A DNA stretch of 21,568 bases, from positions 37,633 to 59,200 of the forward strand of contig VHZZ01001208.1 in assembly GCA_009801015.1 (NCBI GenBank). Reading direction: 5' to 3'. This DNA comes from Silene noctiflora (lineage: Eukaryota; Streptophyta; Magnoliopsida; Caryophyllales; Caryophyllaceae). The translations under genes were made by a program, and so were the position numbers. The number at the start of each line of letters is the position of its first letter. Position 1 is the stretch's first letter. Under the pieces are notes generated by a model that saw only the letters and a program-made list of their open reading frames with translations, was not told the DNA's origin and did no database searches. Shown piece after piece: positions 1 to 10,525 of the stretch.

Positions 1-1162
1 AAATAAATGGCTTGGATTAATTCCCAATCACTAACCAGTAAACATCATGCCCCATAACCCCACACTATCCTCTTACCATTACAACTCTCATCTGTAAACT
101 AACAACTACACTCACCCATAAATCCTTCTCAACCCACCTAGCTAATGTCGGCAAGCACGACACCAAAGCTCTGACAACCACCATTGCCGCCGACCGTGGA
201 TCTGCCGGAACTAACGCTGTTATGCGGTTGTTTCGCCAGAATCTGTGTCTGTTATGTCTCATCCCTTTTCCTCCCTCATCTCAAGCCGCCATATAATCAC
301 TGACCGACAACCTAACTAGCTCTGGCATCAAGGGTGTCGGGTTGCCACCTCAATTCCACCATCACTGGTGGATTTTCACTCTATCATTGTCTTTGTGTTT
401 CTACTTCTCGTTCTCGTCGTCGCCGGCAAGTGGCTGCACCACCACCACAACTGAAAGTCGCTTTCCGCCATTAAATAACTCTTTCGGACTCCAAATTTTC
501 TGACAAGGGCATAAAGACAATAAGTGTTTTGATATTCTTCCTTCTTTTATGTAGATCTATGATTTAAATTAAAATGTTTTTCAAGAATGAGTGGGTTTTT
601 TTGACATGGTCTTGCGTCTGGTGTGGATGACGGTGGCCGAATTTACGCATTGTGTCTTGACGGTGGTTATAATTGTCACCGGCGTGGTCTGGGACACCAC
701 GGGCGATATTTTTCAAGTACGTAATACAAAATGTCGAGTCATAAAGTCAATAGACAACATAAGTAAGAGATGTCACCGGCGTCGTGGGGAGTGGCGGTGA
801 TGTGAGGTCAGTGGTGGTGGTCATGGGGTCAATGGTGGTGGTCGTGGGATGGCTGGGCTGGTGGTGTGGTACAAGTAGTGGTAGTAAGGCAGTGAATGTG
901 TCTTGTGTGGTCGTCAGTGGTGGCGGCGGCGGTGATGGTGGTGTTAGTGGTGATGGTGGTGAAGGACGGTGGTGGTGAGCATTGGTAAATGGTGATTGGG
1001 CGGTAGATACGTAAAATAGCATCCTAGGTACATTTATTAATACCTCTAGATACAAATGTATACAAATGTATCCAGGCTTATTAACAAATGTATCCAGGTG
1101 TATTGACAAATGTATCTAGCCAGTTCGTATGGTTCGCACCGTAACTCAGTTCGCACGAGATC
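1..1162. mobile_element. Degenerate TIR-type element, copy 1 (left end outside window)
   Basis: This is a non-coding element whose right terminus (about 1120-1162) closely matches the right terminus of the next element (2299-2338). Both contain AGTTCGTA, then GGTTCGCACC or AGTTCGCACC, then GTAACTCA, and both run into a TA microsatellite. Its first bases (AATGG, then TTGGATTAA) resemble bases 1224-1242 just inside the left end of copy 2, so the missing left terminus probably lies only tens of bases before the window. The left half is rich in CCA and CCGCCG. The right half (780-980) is rich in GTG/GGT on the same strand. Short open frames here are products of this simple composition. I recognise no transposase and cannot name the superfamily; a non-autonomous MULE-like or other TA-targeting element is possible. 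Confidence 0.5.
780..980. repeat. GTG/GGT-rich low-complexity tract
   Basis: This is an imperfect trinucleotide-like tract dominated by GGTGGT and GTGGTG, inside TIR element copy 1. A similar tract at 1830-2160 sits at the matching place in copy 2. Open frames on both strands (Val/Gly-rich or Pro/Thr/His-rich) follow from the composition and are not genes. Confidence 0.7.
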
Positions 1163-1178
1163 TTGACCGTATATATAT

Positions 1179-2338
1179 ATAGAATTTTACGAACTCATTA
1201 TTCGGTGCGAACTGTACAAACTCAATGGAACCATTGGATTAAATCAATGAAGGGCTCAGATTACACATCAACAATAAACCCATAAGGCCATAACACCACA
1301 ACTNCCCATTCCAACATCTTCCATACATCACAGCCCCCACCACCCTCACTGTCGGTGGCCCCACAACCATGCCGGCGACATCATCGGCGTACATCCGGCG
1401 CTGATTTTGTCCTACCGTCCCATCTCCCACCTCAATCTCAACACCTTCAACCCCTCAACATATTTACCCTCTTTTATCGATCTCCGTCAACTTGCTGATT
1501 ATGGCGACGAGACACCCAGATCCGGCGACGTTGGAGGATAAACTCAGGCGGTGGGTTGTATGCGCGGTGGGATGGTGGTTTGTGTAACGATTCGTGTACT
1601 ATGTTGGTGGTATTTCACTCAATCTTATCTACTTGAACTCGTGCTTCTCCCAACGCCGATGAGCACACGCACAACCGACAATCAGCCCACTTCGACCATC
1701 ATTTAAGTTTCGTTCGAAAAATCGACTAGATCTGGGCTCCCTCCATCTCTTGTCGAGCAGATCTAGCCTTGGAAATGGCTTGGTGGTGATATTGGACTAG
1801 GTCGAATGGTATAGGGCGGTGTAAGGGGATAAGGTAGTGGTGGTGGTCACGGGGGTGGGGTTGAAAGGGTGGTGGTGGTCGTTGGGGATGGAGAGTGGGG
1901 ATGAGTGGTGGTTGTTTTGGTGGTGTCATTTATGGGGGCTGTGAGGGCGGGCTTATGGGTGGTTGGTCTGACGATAGTGGTGGTGCGGTGGAGGTGGTGA
2001 ATGTGTGGCGGCTTTGACGGTGGTAGTAAAACGAGGCTCACGTTCTGATGGTGGTGGCAGTTGTAGGTTGATCTTGTGGTTGGTGGTGGTGGTGGTAGTG
2101 ACGGCGCTGGTTGCGGTGGTGGTGATGGCAGCGGTGGTGGGGACAATGGTGATGGTGATGGCAGTGGATACACATAATACAACCCTAGATACATCTTGAA
2201 TTACTACCGGATACGTTTGGTATTACTAATGGATACACATGTATCTAGTAGTAATACCAAATGTATCCAGTACTAATAGCAAGTGTATCTAGGTAGTTCG
2301 TACAGTTCGCACCGTAACTCACTTCGCACAGAATTCCG
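1179..2338. mobile_element. Degenerate TIR-type element, copy 2, in a TA microsatellite
   Basis: This element of about 1.16 kb is bounded by inverted repeats of roughly 40 bp. The left end (1179-1221) carries GGTGCGAACTGTACAAACT. The right end (2299-2338) carries the reverse complement, AGTTCGTACAGTTCGCACC. Both begin with GAATT at the outer edge. Both outer flanks are TA repeats (1171-1178 and 2343-2411), which suggests insertion into (TA)n. Inside, a C/CCA-rich left half (1310-1500) gives way to a GTG-rich right half (1830-2160), as in copy 1. The stretches near 1370-1400 and 1500-1530 look like codon-rich captured DNA, but I cannot identify a source gene. There is no transposase. The superfamily is unknown. 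Confidence 0.5.
1304..1304. other. Ambiguous base (N)
   Basis: This is the only unresolved base in the window. It lies within TIR element copy 2 and affects no gene. Confidence 0.98.
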
Positions 2339-2339
2339 C

Positions 2340-2342
<3 letters not shown>

Positions 2343-2411
<69 letters not shown>
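2343..2411. repeat. (TA)n microsatellite
   Basis: About 69 bases of uninterrupted TA dinucleotide directly follow the right end of TIR element copy 2. A shorter TA run at 1171-1178 joins the two element copies. The Ile/Tyr frame across it is an artefact. Confidence 0.95.
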
Positions 2412-2413
<2 letters not shown>

Positions 2414-2602
2414 CTGAAATCAAGGGAATTCAATGTAAATAAATAAATTTATAAAATTTAATTATACTATATAGTTTTTTCGATAGCACTATGCGATGGA
2501 CTCGACCAAGGGACTTTAATGTAAATATTATATAGTTTTGATTTAAACATAAATTTAGAGAATATCAAAATATGGCGATTTTCCTTAAAATAAACATGAC
2601 CC

Positions 2603-2615
2603 GCTTATGGTATTA
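2603..2615. repeat. LINE target-site duplication, left copy
   Basis: The 13 bases GCTTATGGTATTA recur exactly at 3607-3619 and flank the LINE fragment. This is the expected product of target-primed reverse transcription. Confidence 0.85.
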
Positions 2616-3606
2616 TTTTTTTTTTTTTTGAAAGAAAGACGCCCAGGAGCATTAATCAATTAAAGACTGGTCAAATAGTACAGTAACATTCGCAGAAGGC
2701 GATAACTCATCTGCCAAAATAACTCTACCAGTAATTCTAGGAACAATATGTGCTAAAGCATGCGCAACAAAAATTATTAACATGATGTGTATGCGACCAA
2801 ATAATAGACTGAAAACTATGACTCAAAATGATAATATCCTCTATAATAAGAGAGAAAAATACTCCGTCCTTGCTTCTGCTCCTTAATTGCATCAATCACC
2901 ACTAAACTATCGCTTTCCACTTCGACACGAGCCAAGCCTCGCCTTGTAGCCTATTCGAGTCCATCTAGCACCGCCATAGCCTCTGCAATGTGGACCTCCC
3001 AGCTTTCATCACGGACAATGGACACACCCCACAGCACAGCCCCCGCCACATCTCTACACACCATCCCCGTTCCAACCCCTTCTCCTTCCTTTACCCCCCG
3101 CATCAACATTTATTTTAACGAACCCCTCCGTAGCCGTCTGCCAGCCCGAACTACCCTCCTCCTTACCTCCCCTGCCCGTTCTCCGTCGATGCTTCGCACC
3201 AGCCCCCATGCCGTCCACTCCTACCCCCTCATATATCACATCTCGCACCTGTCTAATAATGCCCTCCGGAGTAACCTCCACTCCCTCGAAAATCACCTTA
3301 TTGCGATGTTCCCATATCACCCAACACCCGACCATCAGCTTATCTCGTTCCTCTTCCCCAACCTCCCTCCAACAATACTCCACCCATTCTTGAATATCAC
3401 TCCCTCCCCCCTCCGTCACAAATTCCATCTCTAACCCAATGAGCCACCCCACAATCCCGAAATTTATGAAGACTCGACTCAAGACAGGACGAACATAAAG
3501 AACAGACAGAGCACTCACCTCCAACTCGAGCCGCTATGTTTCCTTTCGTGGCCAAAGCTTCGCTACACAGTTGCCAGAAGAAAAGCTTCACGCGGGGCCA
3601 AACTAA
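2616..3606 (-). pseudogene. 5'-truncated L1-type LINE: zinc knuckle and RNase H remnant
   Basis: This is the 3' end of a plant L1-clade non-LTR retrotransposon, read on the minus strand and ending in a poly(A) tail (T run at 2616-2629). From 5' to 3' it shows three parts. First, a reverse-transcriptase zinc-binding region (about 3440-3591) has KLFFWQLCSEALATKG followed by a C-x2-C...E-x3-H-x4-C pattern. Second, a linker contains WEHRNKVIFEG (about 3290-3310). Third, an RNase H fold has the three acidic motifs: KINVDAG, HIAEAMAVLDGL and VEVESDS. The C-terminal AHALAHIVPR and a final ...FDQSLID-stop follow. It is dead: there are frameshifts near 3430, in the G run after NVDAG (about 3100) and near 2780, plus an in-frame TAG after LDGLE (about 2956). 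The reverse transcriptase and endonuclease are absent because of 5' truncation. Confidence 0.88.
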
Positions 3607-3619
3607 GCTTATGGTATTA
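3607..3619. repeat. LINE target-site duplication, right copy
   Basis: This is an exact match to 2603-2615. It fixes the 5' truncation point of the LINE at 3606. Confidence 0.85.
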
Positions 3620-3839
3620 ATTAGTATAAAGAATGTTAATTATTTAACATAGACAACTATAATATAAGCATATTATATTTTGAAAACTATTAAAAGGTAA
3701 ATAAATCAAGCTAGATTTCCAAAAAATATAATATTGCATAATTATTTCGATTTGATTTAATACATATATGTAATATATTTATATAAATATATAAATCTCT
3801 TAGAATTACATGCCTAAAAATAGTAAAAGTAATTCTGTT

Positions 3840-4260
3840 AGTAGTGGAAAGAATTATAGTAACATTGGATATATAGTAATATAATATTAATCATTCAATT
3901 GAATAGTGAGCGGGAGTAGGGAGTAGTGAATTTATAGTAATACGGTTTTTCTAACATGTGTTCATGGACACATGTTAATAAGTTAATTATAGAAAGCTTG
4001 TTGAGAATATATCATGAAAAGTAGATATAATAATATGATAGTAATCACTCATTTGAATAGTAATTGTGGAGTAGTAAAATTATCAATATTAATACGGCAG
4101 TAGTGAAAGTAACAATAATTAAGGCGGAAGTAGTGAAAATAACAGTAGTAATAACAAATATAATAAAAGTAATAATATTAACAACAAAAGAAAGTATATA
4201 TGAATAATGAGCTAATTAATCGATTCAAGTAAAATATTAATAACGGAAGTAGTGAATTTG
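3840..4260. repeat. Diverged tandem repeat with an AGTAGTGAA core
   Basis: The motif AGTAGTGAA, often preceded by CGG or CGGA, recurs at irregular spacing. Two longer blocks share TAATCA-TCA-TTGAATAGT (about 3885-3908 and 4039-4062). The copies are too diverged for me to give an exact period. Confidence 0.4.
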
Positions 4261-5342
4261 TCTCATAATTTATTTCATCGTAATTTTAAGATATAACATA
4301 GAAAAATATGGTAATGATAAATTTACGAGTTATGCAAATTTAATGTAGTTTTATTTAATTAAACATAAATTTTAATGCTAAATAAAGATAGCTCGAACGG
4401 AGCCGGACACCAATACTAGTAATCCCATAAACGTGTGAAATCGTAACTTATGTTACTCCTGTGACTTGTCCCGAATATTATTACCGGTATGGTAATATTA
4501 TAAGGTGACTTCATTACTTCACGTCACATATTTTGGTCAGAGATTCAGAGATGATATAGATCACTTTGCGTTATGAATTTTGTTAATTGTTTGCCAAGCA
4601 GCCTTTCTGAAACACCGTCTCTTATTAAATTAATGTGAAATAACTAATAAAATAACTAAAAACTAACTAAAAAAAGATAAAATTAAAATAAAATAAAATT
4701 ATATCTACCTCTTATGAGAGAGATATCTCGTTAATATTAATGAGAGATTGTCTCTCCTAAGAATTTGTGTTATTTGTCTTATGTCATTTAGCAATCACTT
4801 GTTTTATTTTGTGAATATAATTAACATTAGTGCCCCTTTACATATTTATATGGTTGTTTCATGTGTGACATGTTATTTAATATTTATCAAACGTAAGATC
4901 AATAAGATAAGAATATTGTAAGATATTTCTCATTTAATCATTATTCATTAATAAGTGTGCAGCTTGTGAGTTGTGACATCGACTTTGGATATATATTTAA
5001 GTATATAAATTCCTTCGTTTCAGCTATTTATTCACTTTTATTTTAAATTTCCTTACAAAGAATGGAAACAGGAAACAAGAAATTAGAATGAATAGTACGG
5101 AGTAACATTTTTGACGTGACAGTTTCTTTAATTAAAATTCTCTCAGAATATACGAATTATAATAGAAAATGGGAAAGAAGGCTTGTGTTAATGGGAGTTA
5201 AATAGTTAATATCTAATGTTCGATTTCTATGTCTTATCTTTTAGTCCGTATATCGTAAAAGATGATGGAGTTTATAATATTATTATATGTTGCTTAAGTA
5301 TTACTTGGTATAAGGAATAGACAAAGAGACGTGAGAGAAAAC

Positions 5343-5386
5343 AAGAATTAATACTCTTTGATCTAAGAATTAATAGTCTTTGATCT
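5343..5386. repeat. 22-bp tandem duplication
   Basis: Two adjacent 22-base units starting AAGAATTAATA and ending TCTTTGATCT differ at a single base. This is a simple local duplication in spacer DNA. Confidence 0.8.
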
Positions 5387-6429
5387 AATGGAAGAGGCAA
5401 TATAATACCTTCATCAACAACAAGTCTTACTTGTGACGTTTTGCAATAGTCTTTTCTCCTTAATATTACTCAAATTAAGTATAGATCGTTACAATAAGCA
5501 TATGACCATCACAGAAACTTTTGTAGCATTAAAGGCTCAAGCGCCTTAAACTAGACAATTATTGACTACCAGTGAGTTAGTTGTAGGAAGTGACAAGAGT
5601 TTCTGGACTTACGCAGGTCTTGTATTATTGGTAGGACTTATGAGTATATTCTAGCTGAATCATCACGCATATTCTATAGGTTTGCGACTTTGGTCATTTT
5701 GTGTTTAGGTCTATGTTATTACGAAATATCTTACTTGCGACGGACACTTATGACGGATAATGTTCGTCTTTAATGGGAATTTACGATCTTATTATTAGGT
5801 CTTTTTATGTTTAGGACTATTTTAATTACTATAATATGTTTATGTTAGGAAATTGATTTGCACGAACAGACTATTGTTAAATACACCGAATCTACTTTGC
5901 TTTTTTAATAGAATAATTCGACCTTTATTAATGCCTGAGTTAATCCGAATTTCCTATTGAGATAAGACGATATCCCTATCAGAGAAGTAATTCAGAAATA
6001 TTGTGTATAGATTGTTATTACGTTCTTTGATGCAAAAGAAAATTCGTCTTTCTGTTACTTGTTCTTCTTATCCTTTGTCTATTTATAGGGACAAAGAATT
6101 GGGAAAACAGGGAAACATGAAGTTGTATTTCTGAAGAATTGTTTAAAACCCGCGTAATTTAATTATATCGTAATCCCTTAAATAATTATGCAAGTGTACA
6201 CTCTGTACTTCCGATCTCGCATTATATTATTTAGAATTTATTCACCTATGAACCAACCTTAATTACACAAAATGAACCGATAATTAGTTACACTTATATC
6301 ACCAATAAGTTATTATTAGGTCATTACAAAAATCGACCAATTTGCATTGGGTCGGGTTTAGTAGTTTTAGCTTTTAAGTGGCCAGGGTTGTTGACATAAA
6401 ATTTAAGTTAAATTAGGATTCCTCTGTTT

Positions 6430-6610
6430 TATTGTTTCGGTTGAAATGAATTGAATAGAGTTTAGTTGAACTGAACTGAATGGAGTTGATTTGAACTGAA
6501 TGCAGCTGAAATAACAGTTAATTATTTTGTGACGAGATAAGTTGAACAGTATAGATTAAAGCTGAACTAAACTAAACTGAATAGAGTTAGGAAAAATTGA
6601 AATGAGCTGA
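6430..6610. repeat. Degenerate GAACTGAA-type simple repeat
   Basis: Many imperfect copies of TTGAACTGAA, TGAATAGAGTT and GAGCTGAA lie in tandem over about 180 bases. The units are 5-10 bases long and too variable for one period. I see no coding potential. Confidence 0.6.
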
Positions 6611-7176
6611 AATTAAACCAGAAATAACAAGACTTGAATAATTTTGTGTCATTTTGAATCATCAATGTTTTTACGAGTCAATTTATTTCTGGTATGTTGA
6701 TTTATATTCAATAAGTGTTTAGTGGTGCCACTCCGATTTAAATAATTTAATCATACAAATAAATTTAGCGAGATTTAATATATTTACGAACAAATCAAGT
6801 TACCAATGTGTCTTGAAAACAATTTTTTAAACCATACTTATATACTCCAAATATACATATACATTGCTCTGATTACTTTAAACATTGAAAACGATCTCAA
6901 ATTTGAACTGTACAGTACCTTCTATTCCTATAATCATCAAACTAATTATTTGATAATCAAACCCTAGGCTTACACCTTTGATACAATGTCATCCAATAAA
7001 AAAGCTGCCAAATTTCAAAGAAAATAAATTATAGCTTTGATGATTGTACCAACTAACAATCACTCCGTCCATATCTTCTCAGTCCACATCTGTTCTTCCC
7101 ATTTAATTTTAATGTCTTTTGAAAGGAAAATTTACAGAAATCGAATTTCTTCATTTTACTTTCCTCCATTATACTT

Positions 7177-8769
7177 CTATTTTAACAAGAAACTCATGAA
7201 TTTGAACCAAGGGGAAGGAGACCCTAATTGAGCCACCTTTTCCGCTTGAGATGAGCAAGACGACGCAGTAATCGCTCCACCATCCGTCACCACCTCTATC
7301 CTCCGCTTGCACATAAAGAAGTTTCTCGACCCCAACGTTGCCAATTTCTCGTCCCTATCCAAACCTGGAACCCCACCGCGAATAAACAAACATTAATCAA
7401 ACTTAACATTCTTTCACGTCCATGATTAAGTACTCGTAATCAATAATGAAATTAAAACAGATTCATAAAGATACTATTGAGTTTTTAAACGTTTTATCTA
7501 AAGATTCTATCACGTCAATTATCATTAAACGATAGTTTATTTGATCATTAACATTAATTAATATAAATTATACAGTTTATTACAACTAATTCCGTCACAT
7601 CAACATTTCATCAATCATGCATTTCAATAGTCTTTAAATTATTTTTTTATGAATTTCCTCATACGACATCGTTTGTTTGATTGTTCAGTAATTTCTCAAG
7701 CCACACAAATAAGGTAAACAACCCACCAAAAAAAAAAAAAAAAAAAAAAGAGTAAAAATCGTTAACTAAATACTTGGCTCATGCTCATTAGTATCATGAC
7801 GTCGTTATCCATTTTAATCAAAATAATATGAAAAATTAACGGCCACTCATGCGGGGCAATCAACTAAAGTGTAACATTACCGACCGCAAATATTTGTGTA
7901 AGACGGTCCTTAAACATACTTGTATAAGTCTGCCTTAGATAAGTACAATATATATTAAGTCGGCCTTAAATAAATATAATATATAATAAGGCTGTTTTAC
8001 ACAAATATGCTATAAAGTGATTTCTTTTATAATGAGTCATGTTTTACACCGTTGCTATATATTTTCCACCCTATTAACGTAGAACCGCATTATAAAATAC
8101 TAATTGATGAACGTATTTTGGTATCTAACGTATTATTTCAAGTTTTTAACGTTCTTAACTTTTTAATTATCAAAATTAATCCCGTATATTTTTCAAATAA
8201 ATTCTATACTCCGTACGTCACGTATATATTAAACAAACGTATATAATTCATTTAAACGAAGAGATTACTCAGTAGCTCAATTTTTTATTAAAAAGTTGCA
8301 CTATTCAATTTGTATTTATCTGTGAATACAAATTGTTAATATAACGTTGTTATTCCATACGTAACGAAACTGAAAACCGAAAAAGTAAAAACAGAGTAGG
8401 AGGAAACATACATTCAAGCGTAAACTGTGAATAATGAAGATCAAAATCAAGAACATCCTTAACAGCAAGAAGAGGACGACGACCTTCCTTAATATATTGT
8501 TTAACAACCGCCATTATCAAATCACCAACCGTATTATCCAAGCTAACCAATACATGCACCGCTCCTACGCTACCTTGTATACTCACATTCATCAACACCT
8601 TCGTAAGCACCTTCCTTCCCACCGCACCTCCACCCTCCACCGCTGCGGCCGCTCTCAAGTCCGGGACCGTTCTTGGCCTCCTCAGTTCTGACTCTGCCGT
8701 CACCCCTCCCCTCCCGTTGAATGATCGAGACCTCTCTGTTCCGTTTCGGTGAGGCCTTGGTGACGGCAT
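7177..8769 (-). CDS. DUF7054 protein, At4g22758-like, two exons
   Basis: The model joins exon 1 (8769 down to 8412) and exon 2 (7364 down to the TAG at 7177-7179) across a 1047-bp phase-1 intron. The donor is GAAT|GTATGT and the acceptor TTCCAG|GTTTGG. The spliced protein is 181 aa, starting at the ATG at 8767-8769. Visible parts are a basic N-terminus, a RRPRTVPDLRA motif (residues 30-40), and a compact domain from about 55 to 139. That domain has KVLMNVSIQGSVGAVHVLV, VVKQYIKEGRRP, DLHYSQFTLE and, across the junction, CLDRDEKLATLGSRNFFMCK. As I recall the family, this order matches plant proteins of the At4g22758 type (DUF7054, thought to have a ubiquitin-like fold), whose biochemical role is not known. 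The tail is Ser-rich and ends WFKFMSFLLK. No signal peptide is evident. Both halves look intact, so I regard the gene as functional. Confidence 0.82.
7365..8411 (-). other. Intron of the DUF7054 gene, with repeats inside
   Basis: This is a 1047-bp intron with GT...AG ends. It is AT-rich and contains an A run (about 7729-7749) and a small inverted-repeat element at 7886-8010. Short frames inside it (for example 8052-8246 on plus) have no recognisable content. Confidence 0.75.
7886..8010. mobile_element. Small MITE-like inverted-repeat element in the DUF7054 intron
   Basis: The left end carries ATTTGTGTAAGACGGTCCTTA. The right end, read in reverse complement, carries ATTTGTGTAAAACAGCCTTAT. The total length is 125 bp. 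Between the ends, two units of about 31 bp beginning AAGTCTGCCTTA and AAGTCGGCCTTA lie in tandem. No clear target duplication is visible. Confidence 0.55.
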
Positions 8770-8971
8770 TTTTTGAACCAGTTAGTCTTGTGTAAAACTG
8801 TTAGACTTGGTCGTCTGCTTATAATTACTTATTATGATATCATTACAGAATGACTTGAAATATGAAAAATATGAAATGACGGACTTATTTGAATTTTTGC
8901 ATGAATTTTTGTTTAAGAATTAATAATTTTTTTTATTAGAAATTATTATAGTTGAATGAGTGGGGTGGTGG

Positions 8972-8980
8972 TATATATAT
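8972..8980 (-). promoter_or_regulatory. Possible TATA box of the DUF7054 gene
   Basis: ATATATATA lies about 200 bp upstream of the ATG at 8769 on the minus strand, in an otherwise C-rich (minus strand) setting. A TATA element here would imply a 5' leader of roughly 170 bases. TA-rich DNA is common in this window, so this is only a candidate. Confidence 0.35.
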
Positions 8981-9411
8981 GGAGAATGGGGTGGGGGAAG
9001 ATAATGGTCCAATCATGAAGGTTGGAATGATATAATATATGGTGTTAATTTTAAGAGGATAACTAAAAAAATAATTGATTTGAAATGGGAATGGGGATGT
9101 TTAGAACTGGGGGAGTTAGAATATGGAAAACGGACGGTCTCTTTTAAGATGGATAAATCCGTCTTAATATTAAAACGGTTTAAACAACATTTCACTTGAA
9201 TATATGAGATAAATTTTGGATAATTTTTAAGCATTATATTTTTGTTTCATCCACAAATTCTCATTTAAGATAGACACCTTTTGTTATAAACTTAAGATAG
9301 ATTGCCTAGGAAATACCAAAACTTTGTCTTTATTACCGGCATGTGGTTGTATTGACGCGTTTTAAAATTTTAAGAGAAATACTCTATCTCAAGTTGCAGT
9401 CCGTCCCATCG

Positions 9412-9576
9412 TAGACGACTAATATCCGTCTAAAGCTGAAGACGAATAGCGACCCTCTCACAAAATGCAAATGGGAGGGCAAGAGGAGGTATATATTTCC
9501 CAACCACTTGCACTTCCACTTACATTTTGTGAGAGAGACATTATCCGTCTTCAGCTTTAGACGAATAATATCTGTA
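9412..9576. mobile_element. MITE with about 55-bp terminal inverted repeats
   Basis: The left arm contains CGTCTAAAGCTGAAGACGAA and CTCTCACAAAATGCAAATGG. The right arm, reverse complemented, contains CGTCTAAAGCTGAAGACGGA and CTCTCACAAAATGTAAGTGG. The arms pair over about 55 bases and leave a core of about 40 bp, so the element can fold into a long hairpin. Open frames on both strands across it share the peptide HFVR..L.VFSFRRI, a consequence of the inverted arms. The outer limits are approximate. Confidence 0.75.
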
Positions 9577-10323
9577 TGTGAATTTGTGCTCAAGTTATTT
9601 TATCTATCTTATTTGACTTATTTTAAGATTAAAATGAATATATCCTTCTTAAATAAGAATTTGGATACGGCGAATAAGTGGGGGAAATGGATATGGATTG
9701 ATAAGAAAGATGTGGATTGTTGTGGTATATTCATTCAACCTTAGCACATGGAAATCAAGTTGATTCTTTTAGTTGCTTATTATGCCATTGAATCTCATTC
9801 ATTGATTGTATGATTGTTAATTTTATAGCGTGTTTGGATGTCACAATCAACCTAAATTCAATTATTTGATTATTGGGGTATTGCTCATTAAATGTGTCTT
9901 GCATTTAGACCTATAATATTTTGAGTATTTTACCTTCCTTTGCAGCTAATGTGATCTTGACATTGATTGGGAATTTTGGATATTATTAAGGGTATTAACG
10001 TTTAGATCTTAATTTTCCATTAGTGTCATAATTATCTTGTTATCTTTAACTTTAAAAATGTGTTATATATTAGAAATTGATTTCGAAATGAAAACTCATT
10101 TGACTTGTTGTAGTAAAGTATCTCTCTTATTTGGATAAGCTGTGTTTTTTATGGATGAAATTTTTTAAAATACAACCAATTCGAAACTTTAGAATCCTGA
10201 ACTGATTTCATGGACAAAATGAACTAATTGAATTAGGCTCAAGTGCTAAACTGAGATAAACTTTTACAACCTAAATTGAAGTAAAAGTAAGCTCAAAAGA
10301 ATAAGATCTTAGTTAGTTTACCA

Positions 10324-10525
10324 TACTCTCATCGTCCCGGTCATTTGTTTACCTATTCCATTTTGGTGTCTATGTCAATTGTTTACCTTTCTATTTTAGG
10401 AATGCTTTTAATGTACAAACTGATCATTCACACTCAATTTGGACCACTAATAGTTGACTCGCTCCTCTTTTCTCGATTTTTGTGCCAAAATTAAAGGTAA
10501 ACAAATACTCGGGACAGAGGAAGTA
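10324..10525. mobile_element. Stowaway-like MITE, copy A
   Basis: This 202-bp element is flanked by TA. The left end is TA-CTCTCATCGTCCCGGTCATTTG. The right end, in reverse complement, is TA-CTTCCTCTGTCCCGAGTATTTG. The inverted repeats span about 30 bp. The interior (GGTGTCTATG..., TTCACACTCAATTTGG, TTTGTGCCAAAA) matches the interior of the element at 21152-21362, so both belong to one family. The CTCCCTCCGT-like ends and TA duplication are typical of Tc1/mariner-derived Stowaway elements. Confidence 0.8.

Larger units (their letters stand above)
3620..7176. other. AT-rich intergenic spacer without a recognisable gene
   Basis: I see no coding exon on either strand. The content is AT-rich sequence with weak tandem repetition (3840-4260, 5343-5386, 6430-6610) and a few short inverted motifs. 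One is the imperfect hairpin around ATTACCGGTATGGTAAT near 4481-4497. The CACCGTCTCTTATTAA-like and AGAGATTGTCTCTC stretches (4610-4770) resemble the ends of plant MITEs but do not form a clear pair. Confidence 0.6.

Noticed and set aside
747-1109. Pro/Thr/His-rich minus-strand frame and the Val/Gly-rich plus-strand frame opposite it
   Set aside because: Both are translations of a GTG-rich low-complexity tract inside a degenerate transposon; they have no domain and no codon structure.
1847-2194. Pro/His/Thr-rich frame in TIR element copy 2
   Set aside because: It has the same low-complexity origin as in copy 1.
2245-2433. Frame with an Ile-Tyr repeat
   Set aside because: It is a direct translation of the TA microsatellite.
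2988-3434. 148-codon plus-strand frame
   Set aside because: It is antisense to the LINE RNase H remnant; the minus strand carries the recognisable motifs.
5010-5105. Possible MITE ends (CCTTCGTTTCAGCTATTTATTC and ATGAATAGTACGGAGTAA)
   Set aside because: Only about 15 bases pair with several mismatches, and the edges lack a clear TA duplication.
9508-9744. Plus-strand frame with FSFRR and its minus-strand partner at 9384-9593
   Set aside because: They share a peptide because both arms of one MITE are translated; they are not genes.
9828-9900. GTGTTTGGATGTCACAATCA as the end of a hAT element
   Set aside because: There is a single motif with no partner terminus or duplication within a reasonable distance.
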